A DNA stretch of 54,660 nucleotides from Bacteroidales bacterium UBA4814 (GTDB lineage: Bacteria > Bacteroidota > Bacteroidia > Bacteroidales > UBA7960), in the NCBI GenBank assembly GCA_002402465.1, contig DHFW01000001.1:1-54660 (forward strand), in the 5' to 3' direction. Position 1 is the stretch's first letter. Each line of letters starts with the position of its first letter. The notes below the pieces were generated by a model. The model did no database searches. It was not told the DNA's origin and worked only from the letters and a program-made list of their open reading frames with translations. Positions 9,849 to 18,831 of the stretch are shown piece by piece. The position numbers and the translations under genes were made by a program.

Positions 9849-9883
9849 CAAAGGTATCAGCGGCTTGTTAAGTCATTATTAAG
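9849..9883 (-). promoter_or_regulatory. Promoter with Pho-box-like 11-bp direct repeats (beta-helix lipoprotein)
   Basis: On the minus strand TACCTTTG (9856-9849) is an exact TAnnTTTG -7 box. Nine bases upstream of it lie two direct repeats in 11-bp phase: CTTAATA (from 9883) and CTTAACA (from 9872). A 7-bp half-site plus 4-bp spacer is the layout of PhoB-family binding sites. The position, where a -33 box would be, suits an activator. The same arrangement precedes the TonB receptor gene. Confidence 0.5.
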
Positions 9884-9984
9884 ACAGGGTGACTTTTTCG
9901 TTATCAATACTTTAAGGGATGTTTAACAAGAGAGAGCCCCCGGTAAGGGAGCCCTAAAAACTTTTTGAGGTGGGGAGGTAAGTG

Positions 9985-12843
9985 TTACAGTTTGTAAGAA
10001 ACCCCAAAAGAAAACCTGGTGCCCGGGCGGAACTTCTGAATGACCTGGTCGGCTTCCCTGTCGAATACGCCATCCTGGTTGGCATCTTGCATCAGCACGA
10101 CATTTTCATTCAGGATGTCGCGAATGCCAAATTTAATTTCCATCTTGTTTCTTATACCCTTTGAAACAGATAAGTCGAGGTGGTTGCGTGGCATTTCGTA
10201 AATGTCGGGGTAGCTGTGGTATCCGATAATGAAAATGCGCCGACCCACGATATTGTAGAGCAGATTTACCTGCAAGTCGTTTTTTATATTCCTGTAATAA
10301 AGCCCGGCATTTACAATGAAGGGCGACTGACCCTGCATGGGCCGGTCGCTTACCAGCTGGCCTTCGCCAGCCTTTCCCAGGGAGACATTGCTTTTTATCA
10401 GGGCAGCGTTGAACAGTATGCTCAGGTCATCAAAAAAACGCAAGCCCGTTAAACCTTCGAGCGATTTGCGCACTTCGGCTTCGATACCCTGGCTCACAGC
10501 GCTGGCTGCATTCTCATAGCTGAATGTTTTGATCCCACCAGAGCCGCCACCATCAATAAATTTGGACTCAATAGGGTTTTCAAAATATTTATAGAAAACA
10601 CCGAACGAAATGGTTTCGCCGGCTGTTGGATAAAACTCCCAGCGCAAATCGGCATTGTGGATATAGGCTGTCTGAAGAAATTCATTTCCTTTCTTCACCA
10701 GGTTGAAACTGAAATCGTAGAAACCAAATGGAGCAAGTTCGCGAAACTCGGGCCGGTTCAGGGTTTTTCCATAAGCGGCCCTTACCAGCATGCGGCTGGT
10801 GAAATTATACGACAAATTGGCCGAAGGAAGTATGCTGGTAACCGGATAAACCACATCAATAGGCTGGTTGGTAAGGGTAAAACTGTGCATGCTCTGGGTG
10901 TTGTCCTCCACGCGCACCCCAGTTACCAGTTTTATTTTCTGGCTGAAGGGGAGGGTAAACATCAGGTACCCGGCTTTCAATAAATTAAATGCGGTGTAGG
11001 AGTCGGAGGGGTTGGTCTGCTCGTCAATTTTTATGCCGGTAGTGGTGTTTATGTTTTCGGGTTGAAACAAATAGTCTATGCTTTGTTCGAGCAGGTTTTG
11101 GTCGAACTCCATGGTGTTGGCCCTTACATAGCCCAGGTTCCTTGCATTAAAATAACGGTCCTTGTCTTCATAAAAAATGCCGGCACTAACCTCAGGCACA
11201 AAGCCCGGGAAGCGGTTCAGCGAAATGCGGTGAGTAAAATTAAGAGCAGCGGTAATATTGTGCTCTTCCATTTCTGAATAAAACCTGCCAAGAAAATATG
11301 AGGCGGCTGCGCCAAAAGGAACATAAAGCGTCAGGTCGCGGGTGTTGGTGTCGAGGTCGGAACGGTACCGGCGGTAGTCGGGCTCATCGCGAAACGAATA
11401 GCCATAACCGGCAGTCCAGTTCATGCTGGTCTTTCCTTTAAAAAATTCGTGCGAGCCGGTAAGCTGACCAGAATAAATGCCCCGGTAAACCTGGTGAAAG
11501 CTATGGTTGCTTGCGTTGTAGTTAAAGTCGTAGTGTGGCCCGGTGCGCAACACATATTCAGAATTGCTGAGCTGGTAAAACTGATTCTTTAACTCAATGG
11601 TATGGCCTTTGCTCAACTCAGCCGACCAGTTGTGCATAATGCTGGTGCGGATACTTTGGCCATTTTTTTCGTCGTTAAAGCGGTAAATAAACGATTTGCG
11701 CTGGTGCTCCATATCATAGGAGTTGAAATCGGAGCGGTCCACGTTGTCAATCGACTTGCTGTTGTTGTAAGATATGGCCGAAATATTTCCTATGCGGGCT
11801 CTTCCTAGCTTAAAGGTGTATCCGCCCGACACGTGCAGGCTATGATTCATGCCACTGTTGTGGGAAACCGGCACCCAGTTGTTGTTGAGCGATTGCCCGG
11901 CCTGGGTAATTGCGCTCTGGTTGCTGGCAATGGTGCGAAGGTTTTCGGGAAAACTACTTGGCAGGGCGTGATGATTGTTGTTGAAGCCCAGCCAGTGTAG
12001 CTTTCCGTTTTCCTGAGTTTTAAAATCCTGAAAAGATGCCTCCGGGTCGTAGCCCCCTGAGTAAGATATATTCAGGCCGTTTTCCTCAGGAATGCTTTTG
12101 GTGTAAACCCTGATCACGCCACCGGCAAAATCGCCCGGAAGGTCGGCCGAAGGACTTTTATAAATCATTATGCGTTCAACCAGATTGCTGGGAATAATGT
12201 CGAATGAGAAGGAGCGCACGTCTGTTTCCATACTGGGTGCGTAGGTTTCGTGCAGCATGCTGGCATTATAGCGCTCGCTCAGGCCGCGGATCATAACAAA
12301 GCGGTTGTCAACCAGTGTTACACCCGGAATACGCTTCACTACGGCTGCCGCATCGCTGTCCTGCGAACGGCTGATTTGCTGAGCCGATATGCCGCTTGCC
12401 ACCAGGTTGGCCGAGCGAATGGAGGTAATCAGTGACATTTCGGTGTGGGTTACCCGACGGGCGGTAACCTGCACGCCTTCAATGCTCATTTCTGTTTCGG
12501 CCAGGCTAATATTAAGACGGGTAGTGCGGCCGCCCTCTACCTGCACTCGCTCCACAATCACGGGCTCGTATGAAATAAAACTGACAAGTATGTTATAAAA
12601 ACCAGGTGATAGGTTTTCAATGCGGTAGGACCCATTGAGGTCGGAAGCAGCACCCTGGGTAGTGCCTTCAATAATTACGTTTGCACCGATAATGGTTTCG
12701 GCCGTTTTCTGGTCCACCACTGTGCCGGCAATACTACCCCTGTCTGGGTCCAGTTTCTCCGGATCGGCAAAAAGGCGGTTGCTGACTCCCGAAAGGGCAA
12801 AAATGAGGGTTAAACTAAATGTTAAAAACCTGATCCTTAGCAT
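9985..12843 (-). CDS. TonB-dependent outer-membrane receptor with carboxypeptidase-regulatory-like domain
   Basis: The 952-residue product has a signal peptide (MLRIRFLTFSLTLIFALSG). A CarboxypepD_reg-like/CNA-type N-terminal domain follows (SIAGTVVDQKTAETIIGANVIIEGT, residues ~37-120). Then come a plug domain (RIPGVTLVDNRFVMIRGLSERYN, ASADLPGDFAGGVIRVYTK-like segment near 235) and a ~22-strand barrel ending in an aromatic-rich terminal strand (RFSFGVSYKL). Energised by TonB-ExbBD, it should bring a bulky or scarce ligand across the outer membrane. No SusD-like partner is present; the next gene downstream is the beta-helix lipoprotein. The promoter repeats hint at phosphate control, but the substrate cannot be read from the sequence. 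Confidence 0.9.
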   Translation of the reverse strand: MLRIRFLTFSLTLIFALSGVSNRLFADPEKLDPDRGSIAGTVVDQKTAETIIGANVIIEGTTQGAASDLNGSYRIENLSPGFYNILVSFISYEPVIVERVQVEGGRTTRLNISLAETEMSIEGVQVTARRVTHTEMSLITSIRSANLVASGISAQQISRSQDSDAAAVVKRIPGVTLVDNRFVMIRGLSERYNASMLHETYAPSMETDVRSFSFDIIPSNLVERIMIYKSPSADLPGDFAGGVIRVYTKSIPEENGLNISYSGGYDPEASFQDFKTQENGKLHWLGFNNNHHALPSSFPENLRTIASNQSAITQAGQSLNNNWVPVSHNSGMNHSLHVSGGYTFKLGRARIGNISAISYNNSKSIDNVDRSDFNSYDMEHQRKSFIYRFNDEKNGQSIRTSIMHNWSAELSKGHTIELKNQFYQLSNSEYVLRTGPHYDFNYNASNHSFHQVYRGIYSGQLTGSHEFFKGKTSMNWTAGYGYSFRDEPDYRRYRSDLDTNTRDLTLYVPFGAAASYFLGRFYSEMEEHNITAALNFTHRISLNRFPGFVPEVSAGIFYEDKDRYFNARNLGYVRANTMEFDQNLLEQSIDYLFQPENINTTTGIKIDEQTNPSDSYTAFNLLKAGYLMFTLPFSQKIKLVTGVRVEDNTQSMHSFTLTNQPIDVVYPVTSILPSANLSYNFTSRMLVRAAYGKTLNRPEFRELAPFGFYDFSFNLVKKGNEFLQTAYIHNADLRWEFYPTAGETISFGVFYKYFENPIESKFIDGGGSGGIKTFSYENAASAVSQGIEAEVRKSLEGLTGLRFFDDLSILFNAALIKSNVSLGKAGEGQLVSDRPMQGQSPFIVNAGLYYRNIKNDLQVNLLYNIVGRRIFIIGYHSYPDIYEMPRNHLDLSVSKGIRNKMEIKFGIRDILNENVVLMQDANQDGVFDREADQVIQKFRPGTRFSFGVSYKL

Positions 12844-12868
12844 GTTTTGTTGATTAGAGTTTGTTCAA

Positions 12869-12925
12869 CAAAGCTATGGATCAATGTTTACGCCTATGTT
12901 AAGACGCAGTTAACCTTTTGTTATA
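12869..12925 (-). promoter_or_regulatory. Promoter with Pho-box-like 11-bp direct repeats (TonB receptor)
   Basis: The minus strand shows TAGCTTTG (12876-12869), an exact -7 box. Upstream are GTTAACT (from 12914) and CTTAACA (from 12903), 11 bp apart, with a weaker third repeat TATAACA at 12925. The nearest repeat ends 20 nt from the -7 box. That is exactly 11 more than at the beta-helix lipoprotein promoter, so the site is shifted by one repeat unit and stays on the same helix face. Confidence 0.5.
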
Positions 12926-12942
12926 TTAAGTTTAAAATTATG

Positions 12943-14814
12943 TTATGTGTTTCTTAAGTTGTTTTTGGCCAGCCAGCGTTGCAGCACAATCAGCGCCCAA
13001 ACGCGCTGATACAAAAACTCTTTTTTATTTTCAAGAAACTGATTCAGCAGCCATTTTACCCGGTCGGGATTCAATAGACCGGTTTGCTCTATGGCCGAAT
13101 CGGAGAGATGCTCGTCGATAAGGAACTTCAGGTCGGATTGCAGCCATTTGCGCATGGGTATGGCAAAGCCCCACTTGGGCCGTTCGAAAAGCTGCGGAGG
13201 CACATACTTTTTGAGCAGCTGGCGCATTAGCCATTTGGTTTGCCCGTTCTTCACCTTAAGTTTGTAATCGAGGTTCAGGGCAAACTCCACAATCCGGTAA
13301 TCGAGCAGGGGCACACGTGTCTCGAGGCTATTGGCCATGCTGGCCCGGTCAACCTTCACGAGCAGATCATCTGGAAGGTAGTAATGCAGATCAAAGAGGG
13401 CCTGCATCTCGGCCGGTCGAAGGTTACGTGGCAAATCAGGGTAAATTTCCTTCATGGCAGGTAGCGAGTCTTTGTCTTTGAGCAAATCCTCCACCTCGCT
13501 TCCCGAGAAAAAATATTGTTCCTGGCTAAAAATGTGGCTCTTAATATGATCCTTGTCGGGATAGCGGAACAGCATAGCGGCACGCTGGCTTCGCTGACTG
13601 CCTTTTTCAAGGAGCCCGGCAGCGGCATTTCGCAAAAACAGCGGATATTTTCCGCCCAGTCGCTCGGCCCATTTGTAGGCCCCGTAGCCCATAAAAAGCT
13701 CATCGCCCCCATCGCCCGAAAGGGTCATGGTTACATTCTTCCGTGCCATGTGTGATACCAGAAGCGTGGGTATGCCTGATGAGTCGGCAAAAGGCTCGTC
13801 GTAAGCATCGAAAAAAGCGGGCAGCCACTCGAGGGCTTCCTGCTCGCTCACATAAAACTCATGATGGCTGGTGCCCAGGTGGGTGGCTATGGTTCGGGCA
13901 TGATCGGCCTCGTTGTATTTGGAATCCTGAAAGCCTATGGTAAAAGTGTTGAACGGCCCCGAGTTCACTTTCTGCGCCATGGCGGTAATCAGGCTGGAGT
14001 CGATGCCTCCGCTCAGGAAGGTGCCATATGGTACGTCGCTTATCAAACGGTAGCGCACGGAACTTTCCAGCAGTTTCTCGAACTCTTCGAGCGCTTCACC
14101 GGCATCGAAAATTACCGATGGTTTAATCTTTCGCGAAGGCTGCCACCATGGCGAAACGACAAGGCATTCTTTGTCGATAACACCAATGGAGCCCGACGGG
14201 AATTTTTTTATCTCGTTAAAAATGCTGTGGGGTGCAGGTATGTAGCCCAGGTGCAGAAAAAGAGCCACAGCTTCCATGTTGAGACTGAGCTGGCTGCGAA
14301 TGGCGGGCACTGCCATGAGCCCTTTCAACTCAGAAGCAAAGGCAAAATGGGTGCCATCGTAAAAATAATACAGGGGCTTGATGCCGATGCGGTCGCGAAA
14401 AAGGTACATTTTGCGGGCCTGACGGTCGTAAATAGCCATGGCAAACATGCCGTTGAGCCGCGAGGCAAAGGATTTCCCCCAAAGGGCAAAAGCCTGCAAA
14501 ACAACCTCGCTGTCAGAAGTGGTTTTTGGAACAAAATCGGGCATTTCCTTGCGGATGTCCTCAAGGATATCGCGAAAGTTGTAAATCTCGCCATTGTACA
14601 CCAGAACATAACGTCCGCAGTGCGAGTGCATGGGCTGATTGGCAGCCTCCGAAAGGTCGATGATGCTCAGGCGGCGGTGCCCCAAGCTAACAGGCCCTTC
14701 CTCGAAAATGCCGCTGGCATCGGGCCCACGGTGAACCATCGATCCCATCACTGCTGGCAGATCCGACTTACCGGCCCAGCTTTTCTCCGAAAAAAAACCT
14801 CCGATTCCGCACAT
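12943..14814 (-). CDS. asnB: Asparagine synthetase (glutamine-hydrolysing)
   Basis: 623 residues starting MCGIGG, so Cys2 becomes the N-terminal nucleophile of the class II glutamine amidotransferase domain (residues 1-~190). The synthetase domain carries the PP-loop SGGIDSSLI near residue 260 and later conserved segments (TFTIGFQDSKYNEADHA, LSGDGGDELFMGY, DLHYYLPDDLLVKVDRASMA). It amidates aspartate using glutamine and ATP. The length (~620) places it with the long AsnB-like enzymes that sometimes serve surface polysaccharide or modified-amino-acid pathways. No such genes are adjacent, so ordinary asparagine synthesis is the simplest reading. It stands alone on its strand. Confidence 0.93.
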   Translation of the reverse strand: MCGIGGFFSEKSWAGKSDLPAVMGSMVHRGPDASGIFEEGPVSLGHRRLSIIDLSEAANQPMHSHCGRYVLVYNGEIYNFRDILEDIRKEMPDFVPKTTSDSEVVLQAFALWGKSFASRLNGMFAMAIYDRQARKMYLFRDRIGIKPLYYFYDGTHFAFASELKGLMAVPAIRSQLSLNMEAVALFLHLGYIPAPHSIFNEIKKFPSGSIGVIDKECLVVSPWWQPSRKIKPSVIFDAGEALEEFEKLLESSVRYRLISDVPYGTFLSGGIDSSLITAMAQKVNSGPFNTFTIGFQDSKYNEADHARTIATHLGTSHHEFYVSEQEALEWLPAFFDAYDEPFADSSGIPTLLVSHMARKNVTMTLSGDGGDELFMGYGAYKWAERLGGKYPLFLRNAAAGLLEKGSQRSQRAAMLFRYPDKDHIKSHIFSQEQYFFSGSEVEDLLKDKDSLPAMKEIYPDLPRNLRPAEMQALFDLHYYLPDDLLVKVDRASMANSLETRVPLLDYRIVEFALNLDYKLKVKNGQTKWLMRQLLKKYVPPQLFERPKWGFAIPMRKWLQSDLKFLIDEHLSDSAIEQTGLLNPDRVKWLLNQFLENKKEFLYQRVWALIVLQRWLAKNNLRNT

Positions 14815-15013
14815 ATAGCAATTTTTTCAACCAAAAAAAACTATTTTGAGCCGGGTAAAACCCAGATGTTGTAATACTTTCTACGTCCTAGTTAAAAAAA
14901 TTTTTTCCCTTCAAAAGTAACAAAAACCTGCAAGTATTGTTATTTCAAAACAAAAAGCGGCGCCATGTCCACGCAAATTTTTTAATATTTTTTCTGGTTT
15001 TCATAATGATGAT

Positions 15014-15021
15014 TATATTTG
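15014..15021 (+). promoter_or_regulatory. -7 element upstream of the TPR gene
   Basis: TATATTTG is an exact TAnnTTTG match in the otherwise gene-free 313-bp interval 14815-15127. That interval is AT-rich and holds the divergent start regions of asnB and the TPR gene. A clear -33 element is not visible. I see no other feature there. Confidence 0.4.
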
Positions 15022-15127
15022 AACCGTCAAATGCCTGCTTTTTTTAAAATGGTTTTTACGGCAATAAGTATTTTATCTGTCTAAATTGTTTTTGTCTCCT
15101 TTACGGGGATCATGTATTCAGAATTTT

Positions 15128-15886
15128 ATGACCAAAACCACCTCACACGACCATAGCGCTTTGCTGGAGAAGGCCTGGCAGAAGTTCAATAAGCGTGATT
15201 TTGATGGCGCACTCGAGCTTTTTAATGAGTTGCTCGAGAGTGATGCAGAAGATAAAGAAGCCATGTATGGCAGGGCTTGTGCCGCCTTTCGATCTGAAGA
15301 TTTTGAAAGTGCCATAAATGACCTGAATGCCCTGATAAAGGCTGACAGCAAAAACCATAAAGCCTATCACACCCGGGGCTTGCTGCGCGGATCGGAAGAA
15401 AAATATAAGGATGCCGTGAAAGACCTGGAAAAGGCTATTCAGCTTTCGCAGGATAACCATGAGGCCTGGGTCGACCTGGGCGGGGTTTACCTTGTGCTGA
15501 AGGATTACGACAGCGCCTTGATGGCTTTTGAAAAAGCCATTGACATGGACAAAGCCTGTCCCGAAGGGTGGTACGGCAAAGGATTGGTGGCATTGCTGAA
15601 GAAAGAGTACAAAAAAGCCATCGAATTTCTTAATGCAGCCATAAAAATTGATCCCAAGCACCTGAATGCCATTCTTGCCCGGGCCGAAGCTTATATTGAG
15701 TTCAATCAGCGCGAGGAAGGCCTCAGAGATGTTAAGAAAGCAACGTCCATAAAATCTGATATTTTTAAATCGTCTGACCAAGAGGGCAACGATGAAGAAA
15801 ATGACGACAAGGACGATTTCGATCGCGACGAAGACGATGATATTGACGAGGATGCCGAGATAGAAGAGCTGCAAATCGACGATTAA
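15128..15886 (+). CDS. TPR-repeat protein with acidic tail
   Basis: The ATG at 15128 (MTKTTSHDHS) gives 252 residues; the longer frame to 15086 begins with TTG. No signal peptide is seen, so it is probably cytoplasmic. Five to six tetratricopeptide repeats of 34 residues run from about residue 10 to 205 (A..KFNKRDFDGALELFNELL, AYHTRGLLRGSEEKYKDAVKD, and so on). The tail after residue ~215 is almost entirely D and E with a few hydrophobics. Such proteins scaffold protein-protein contacts. The partner is not evident from the neighbours. Confidence 0.8.
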   Translation: MTKTTSHDHSALLEKAWQKFNKRDFDGALELFNELLESDAEDKEAMYGRACAAFRSEDFESAINDLNALIKADSKNHKAYHTRGLLRGSEEKYKDAVKDLEKAIQLSQDNHEAWVDLGGVYLVLKDYDSALMAFEKAIDMDKACPEGWYGKGLVALLKKEYKKAIEFLNAAIKIDPKHLNAILARAEAYIEFNQREEGLRDVKKATSIKSDIFKSSDQEGNDEENDDKDDFDRDEDDDIDEDAEIEELQIDD

Positions 15887-15974
15887 CGGCACTCCGCAAG
15901 GCTTTATTACCCCTGTGTTTTATGTTTTTTTGCTAATTTAGGGGCTTCATTTTTAACCCTAAACCAAAACAACT

Positions 15975-18800
15975 ATGAAATTTCGGGTTAGTCTGATTCT
16001 GCTCCTTACCCTTTGTTTTGTTGCCCTGGCGCCTGCCCAGGAGAAAAAACGACTCACACACGACGATTACGCCATCTGGAATATTCTTTCGGGACAGCAA
16101 CTCTCGCCCGATGGACAGTGGCTTTCTTATGAAGTGAACCCCCAGGATGGCGATGGAATGCTTATTTTCCGGCATCTCGACAGCGGCGAAGAAATTCGCA
16201 TTCCTCGCGGAAACCGCTCATCTTTTTCGCCTGGTAGTGGCTTTGCAGCTTTTTACATCAAGCCCCAGCAGGCAGTGGTGCGCCAGGCCAAAGTCGACAA
16301 AAAGAAGAAGGAGGAAATGCCCAACGATTCCCTCGGGATTTTTCATTTCTCAAGCCGAACCATAGAAAAATTTGCCGGGCCGGTTACGTTCTCACTGCCC
16401 GAAGAGGCCTCCGACTGGATGGTGTATCACATCGATCAGACCGGCGGGGAAAATAATCGCAGACCTTCTGCCCGCGAGCCAAAACCCGAAGACCAGGAGC
16501 CACCCGCAGATACTTTGGCCAGGGAAGAACCCCCGAAGACAAAAAAACTCTTTGTCTATAATCCGCTGACGGGTTTCCGGCATCAGATAGAAAATATTGG
16601 CGATTACTTGATTTCACCCATGGGCAACCTGGTGGCCGGGGTGGCTGAAGTGAAAAAAGATGACACCTTAAAAATAAAGCAGTTGGTGGTGTTTGAGCCC
16701 AGTTCGCAAAATCAGTTGGTCATTGACAGCCGCGAAGGCGAAATGAAGCAGCTTAATGTGGATTTTGATGGTAACCAGCTGGCATGGCTTCACAGTGCTG
16801 ACACCGGCCAGGTAAAGGTTTATGACCTTTGGCACTGGGAGCAACGCCGCAACCGCCTAAATCAGATTGTTACTTCTTCAACCGACGGTATGCCTGCCGA
16901 TTTTAGTCCCAGCGAGCATCGTAAACCTTATTTTTCGAAAAATGGACAGCGTCTTTTCCTTGGCACGGCTCCCACACCCAAAGAACAACCCAAAGATACC
17001 CTGCTTCCCGAGGAGCGTTACTCATTGGATATCTGGCACTGGAATGAGCCTGTGTTGCAAGCCCAGCAGCAAAGTAGCCTGCGCCGCGAGCGAACCCGCA
17101 ACTTCCTGGGGGTGTATCACATACGCCAGCAAAAATTTGTCCAGCTGGCCGATGAGCAAATGCCCGATCTTTTGCTCGACCCCGATAATAACGTGCTAAA
17201 GGCTGTTGGCTTTACTACTGTGCCCTACCAGATCGAATCAGACTGGGCCGGAGGTACTGCCCGCGACCTCTATCTGGTTGGCCTGGCCGACGGAAACAGG
17301 CAGCTTATTAAGCAAAGAATTACTTCCTGGGCAAATCTTTCCCCGCAAGGGAAATTTATTACCTGGTTCGACCAGTCTGAACGACAATGGTTTGTGTACG
17401 ATGTTCAGAAAGGCGGCATAAACAGCCTCACGGCAAATATTCCTGTGGCTTTTCACAACGAAGAGCAGGACCAGCCAGCGGAGGCAGGCCCCTATGGCTT
17501 TAGTGGATGGACCGCCAACGATGAATTTGTATTGCTTAACGACCGTTTCGATATCTGGCAAGTGGACCCCAGTGGCCGCAGGACTCCTGAAAACCTTACG
17601 CAGGGCTTTGGGCGGGAAAATGAGATTCGGTTCAGGATTCAGAATCTTAACAGAAAAGAACCCTTTTATCGCCTCAATGAAAGGCTGGTCTTTGACGGCT
17701 TCGACATTAATACTAAGCAAAACGGTTACTTTGCCCTTGAGAACGGCAACCTGAGGCGGCTCATCATGGAAGATGCCTTCTTCAGCCAATTGCAAAAGGC
17801 TGCTGAAGCCGAGCGATACATTTGGCGCCGCAGCACTTTTAACGAATATTCTGACTTGTGGACAGGTGCTGCTGATTTCTCTGACGCCGTAAAAATCTCA
17901 GACGCTAACCCCCAGCATAAAGACTACTATTGGGGCAGCGTGCAGCTGGTCGAATGGCTCGACTTTGACAATGAGCGGCTGCAGGGTTTACTTTACTTCC
18001 CTGAGGACTTTGACCCGGATCAGAAGTATCCCATGCTGATTTACTTTTATGAGCGCTCATCCGACGGATTGCACCAGTACACCGTGCCGGCACCCAGCCG
18101 TTCAACCATTAACCGGGCCTATTGCACCAGCAATGGCTACCTGATTTTTATCCCCGACATTACTTATAAAGTTGGCTTTCCGGGGCAGAGCGCCTATAAT
18201 GCCATTGTAAGTGGCACCAAAGCCATGGTGGAGCGCTACCCCTTTATCGACCGCGAGAATATGGGCTTGCAGGGGCAGAGCTGGGGCGGCTACCAGATTG
18301 CCTACCTGGTTACTCAAACCAATATGTTCAAAGCGGCCATGGCCGGAGCCCCTGTGAGTAACATGGTGAGCGCCTATGGTGGTATTCGCTGGGAAAGTGG
18401 CCGTAGCCGGCAGTTTCAATACGAATATACCCAGAGCCGCATTGGTGGCACTCTTTGGGAAAAGCCACTGAGGTATATCGAAAATTCGCCGGTTTTCTTT
18501 GCCGACAAAATTGAAACCCCATTGCTGATCATGCATAACGATGCCGATGGCGCAGTGCCATGGTACCAGGGTATTGAACTGTTCATGGCTATGCGGCGCC
18601 TTTCCAAACCCGTTTGGATGCTGGTGTATAACGACGAGGCGCACAACCTTACCAAGTGGCCCAACCGTATGGACCTGAGCGTGCGTATGTACCAGTTTTT
18701 CGATCATTTTCTGAAAGGGGCCCCGGCTCCCGTATGGCTGCGCGATGGCATTCCTGCCCTTGAAAAAGGACGCACGCACGGGTACGAGCTGGTGGATTAA
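15975..18800 (+). CDS. S9 family prolyl-oligopeptidase-like peptidase, secreted
   Basis: 941 residues with a signal peptide (MKFRVSLILLLTLCFVALAPAQ). A long beta-propeller-like region is followed by an alpha/beta hydrolase domain from about residue 660. The catalytic triad can be placed: Ser769 in GQSWGGY, Asp858 in HNDADGAVP, and His890 in NDEAHN. The family cleaves peptides, often after proline or as dipeptidyl peptidases, in the periplasm. The AbgT-type transporter gene begins 31 bp downstream on the same strand. Coupled hydrolysis and uptake of peptides or aminoacyl conjugates is therefore plausible but not proved. Confidence 0.9.
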   Translation: MKFRVSLILLLTLCFVALAPAQEKKRLTHDDYAIWNILSGQQLSPDGQWLSYEVNPQDGDGMLIFRHLDSGEEIRIPRGNRSSFSPGSGFAAFYIKPQQAVVRQAKVDKKKKEEMPNDSLGIFHFSSRTIEKFAGPVTFSLPEEASDWMVYHIDQTGGENNRRPSAREPKPEDQEPPADTLAREEPPKTKKLFVYNPLTGFRHQIENIGDYLISPMGNLVAGVAEVKKDDTLKIKQLVVFEPSSQNQLVIDSREGEMKQLNVDFDGNQLAWLHSADTGQVKVYDLWHWEQRRNRLNQIVTSSTDGMPADFSPSEHRKPYFSKNGQRLFLGTAPTPKEQPKDTLLPEERYSLDIWHWNEPVLQAQQQSSLRRERTRNFLGVYHIRQQKFVQLADEQMPDLLLDPDNNVLKAVGFTTVPYQIESDWAGGTARDLYLVGLADGNRQLIKQRITSWANLSPQGKFITWFDQSERQWFVYDVQKGGINSLTANIPVAFHNEEQDQPAEAGPYGFSGWTANDEFVLLNDRFDIWQVDPSGRRTPENLTQGFGRENEIRFRIQNLNRKEPFYRLNERLVFDGFDINTKQNGYFALENGNLRRLIMEDAFFSQLQKAAEAERYIWRRSTFNEYSDLWTGAADFSDAVKISDANPQHKDYYWGSVQLVEWLDFDNERLQGLLYFPEDFDPDQKYPMLIYFYERSSDGLHQYTVPAPSRSTINRAYCTSNGYLIFIPDITYKVGFPGQSAYNAIVSGTKAMVERYPFIDRENMGLQGQSWGGYQIAYLVTQTNMFKAAMAGAPVSNMVSAYGGIRWESGRSRQFQYEYTQSRIGGTLWEKPLRYIENSPVFFADKIETPLLIMHNDADGAVPWYQGIELFMAMRRLSKPVWMLVYNDEAHNLTKWPNRMDLSVRMYQFFDHFLKGAPAPVWLRDGIPALEKGRTHGYELVD

Positions 18801-18831
18801 GATTCTGCATTAATTAAATCGTTAATAACCG

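Noticed and set aside
9920..9965. A terminator after the TonB receptor gene
   Set aside because: The AGAGCCCCC / GGGAGCCCT arms contain two mismatches in nine and no T-run follows on either strand at the right place.
13861..14874. A 337-codon plus-strand frame opposite asnB
   Set aside because: The asparagine synthetase on the minus strand is complete with all motifs, so this frame is a shadow.
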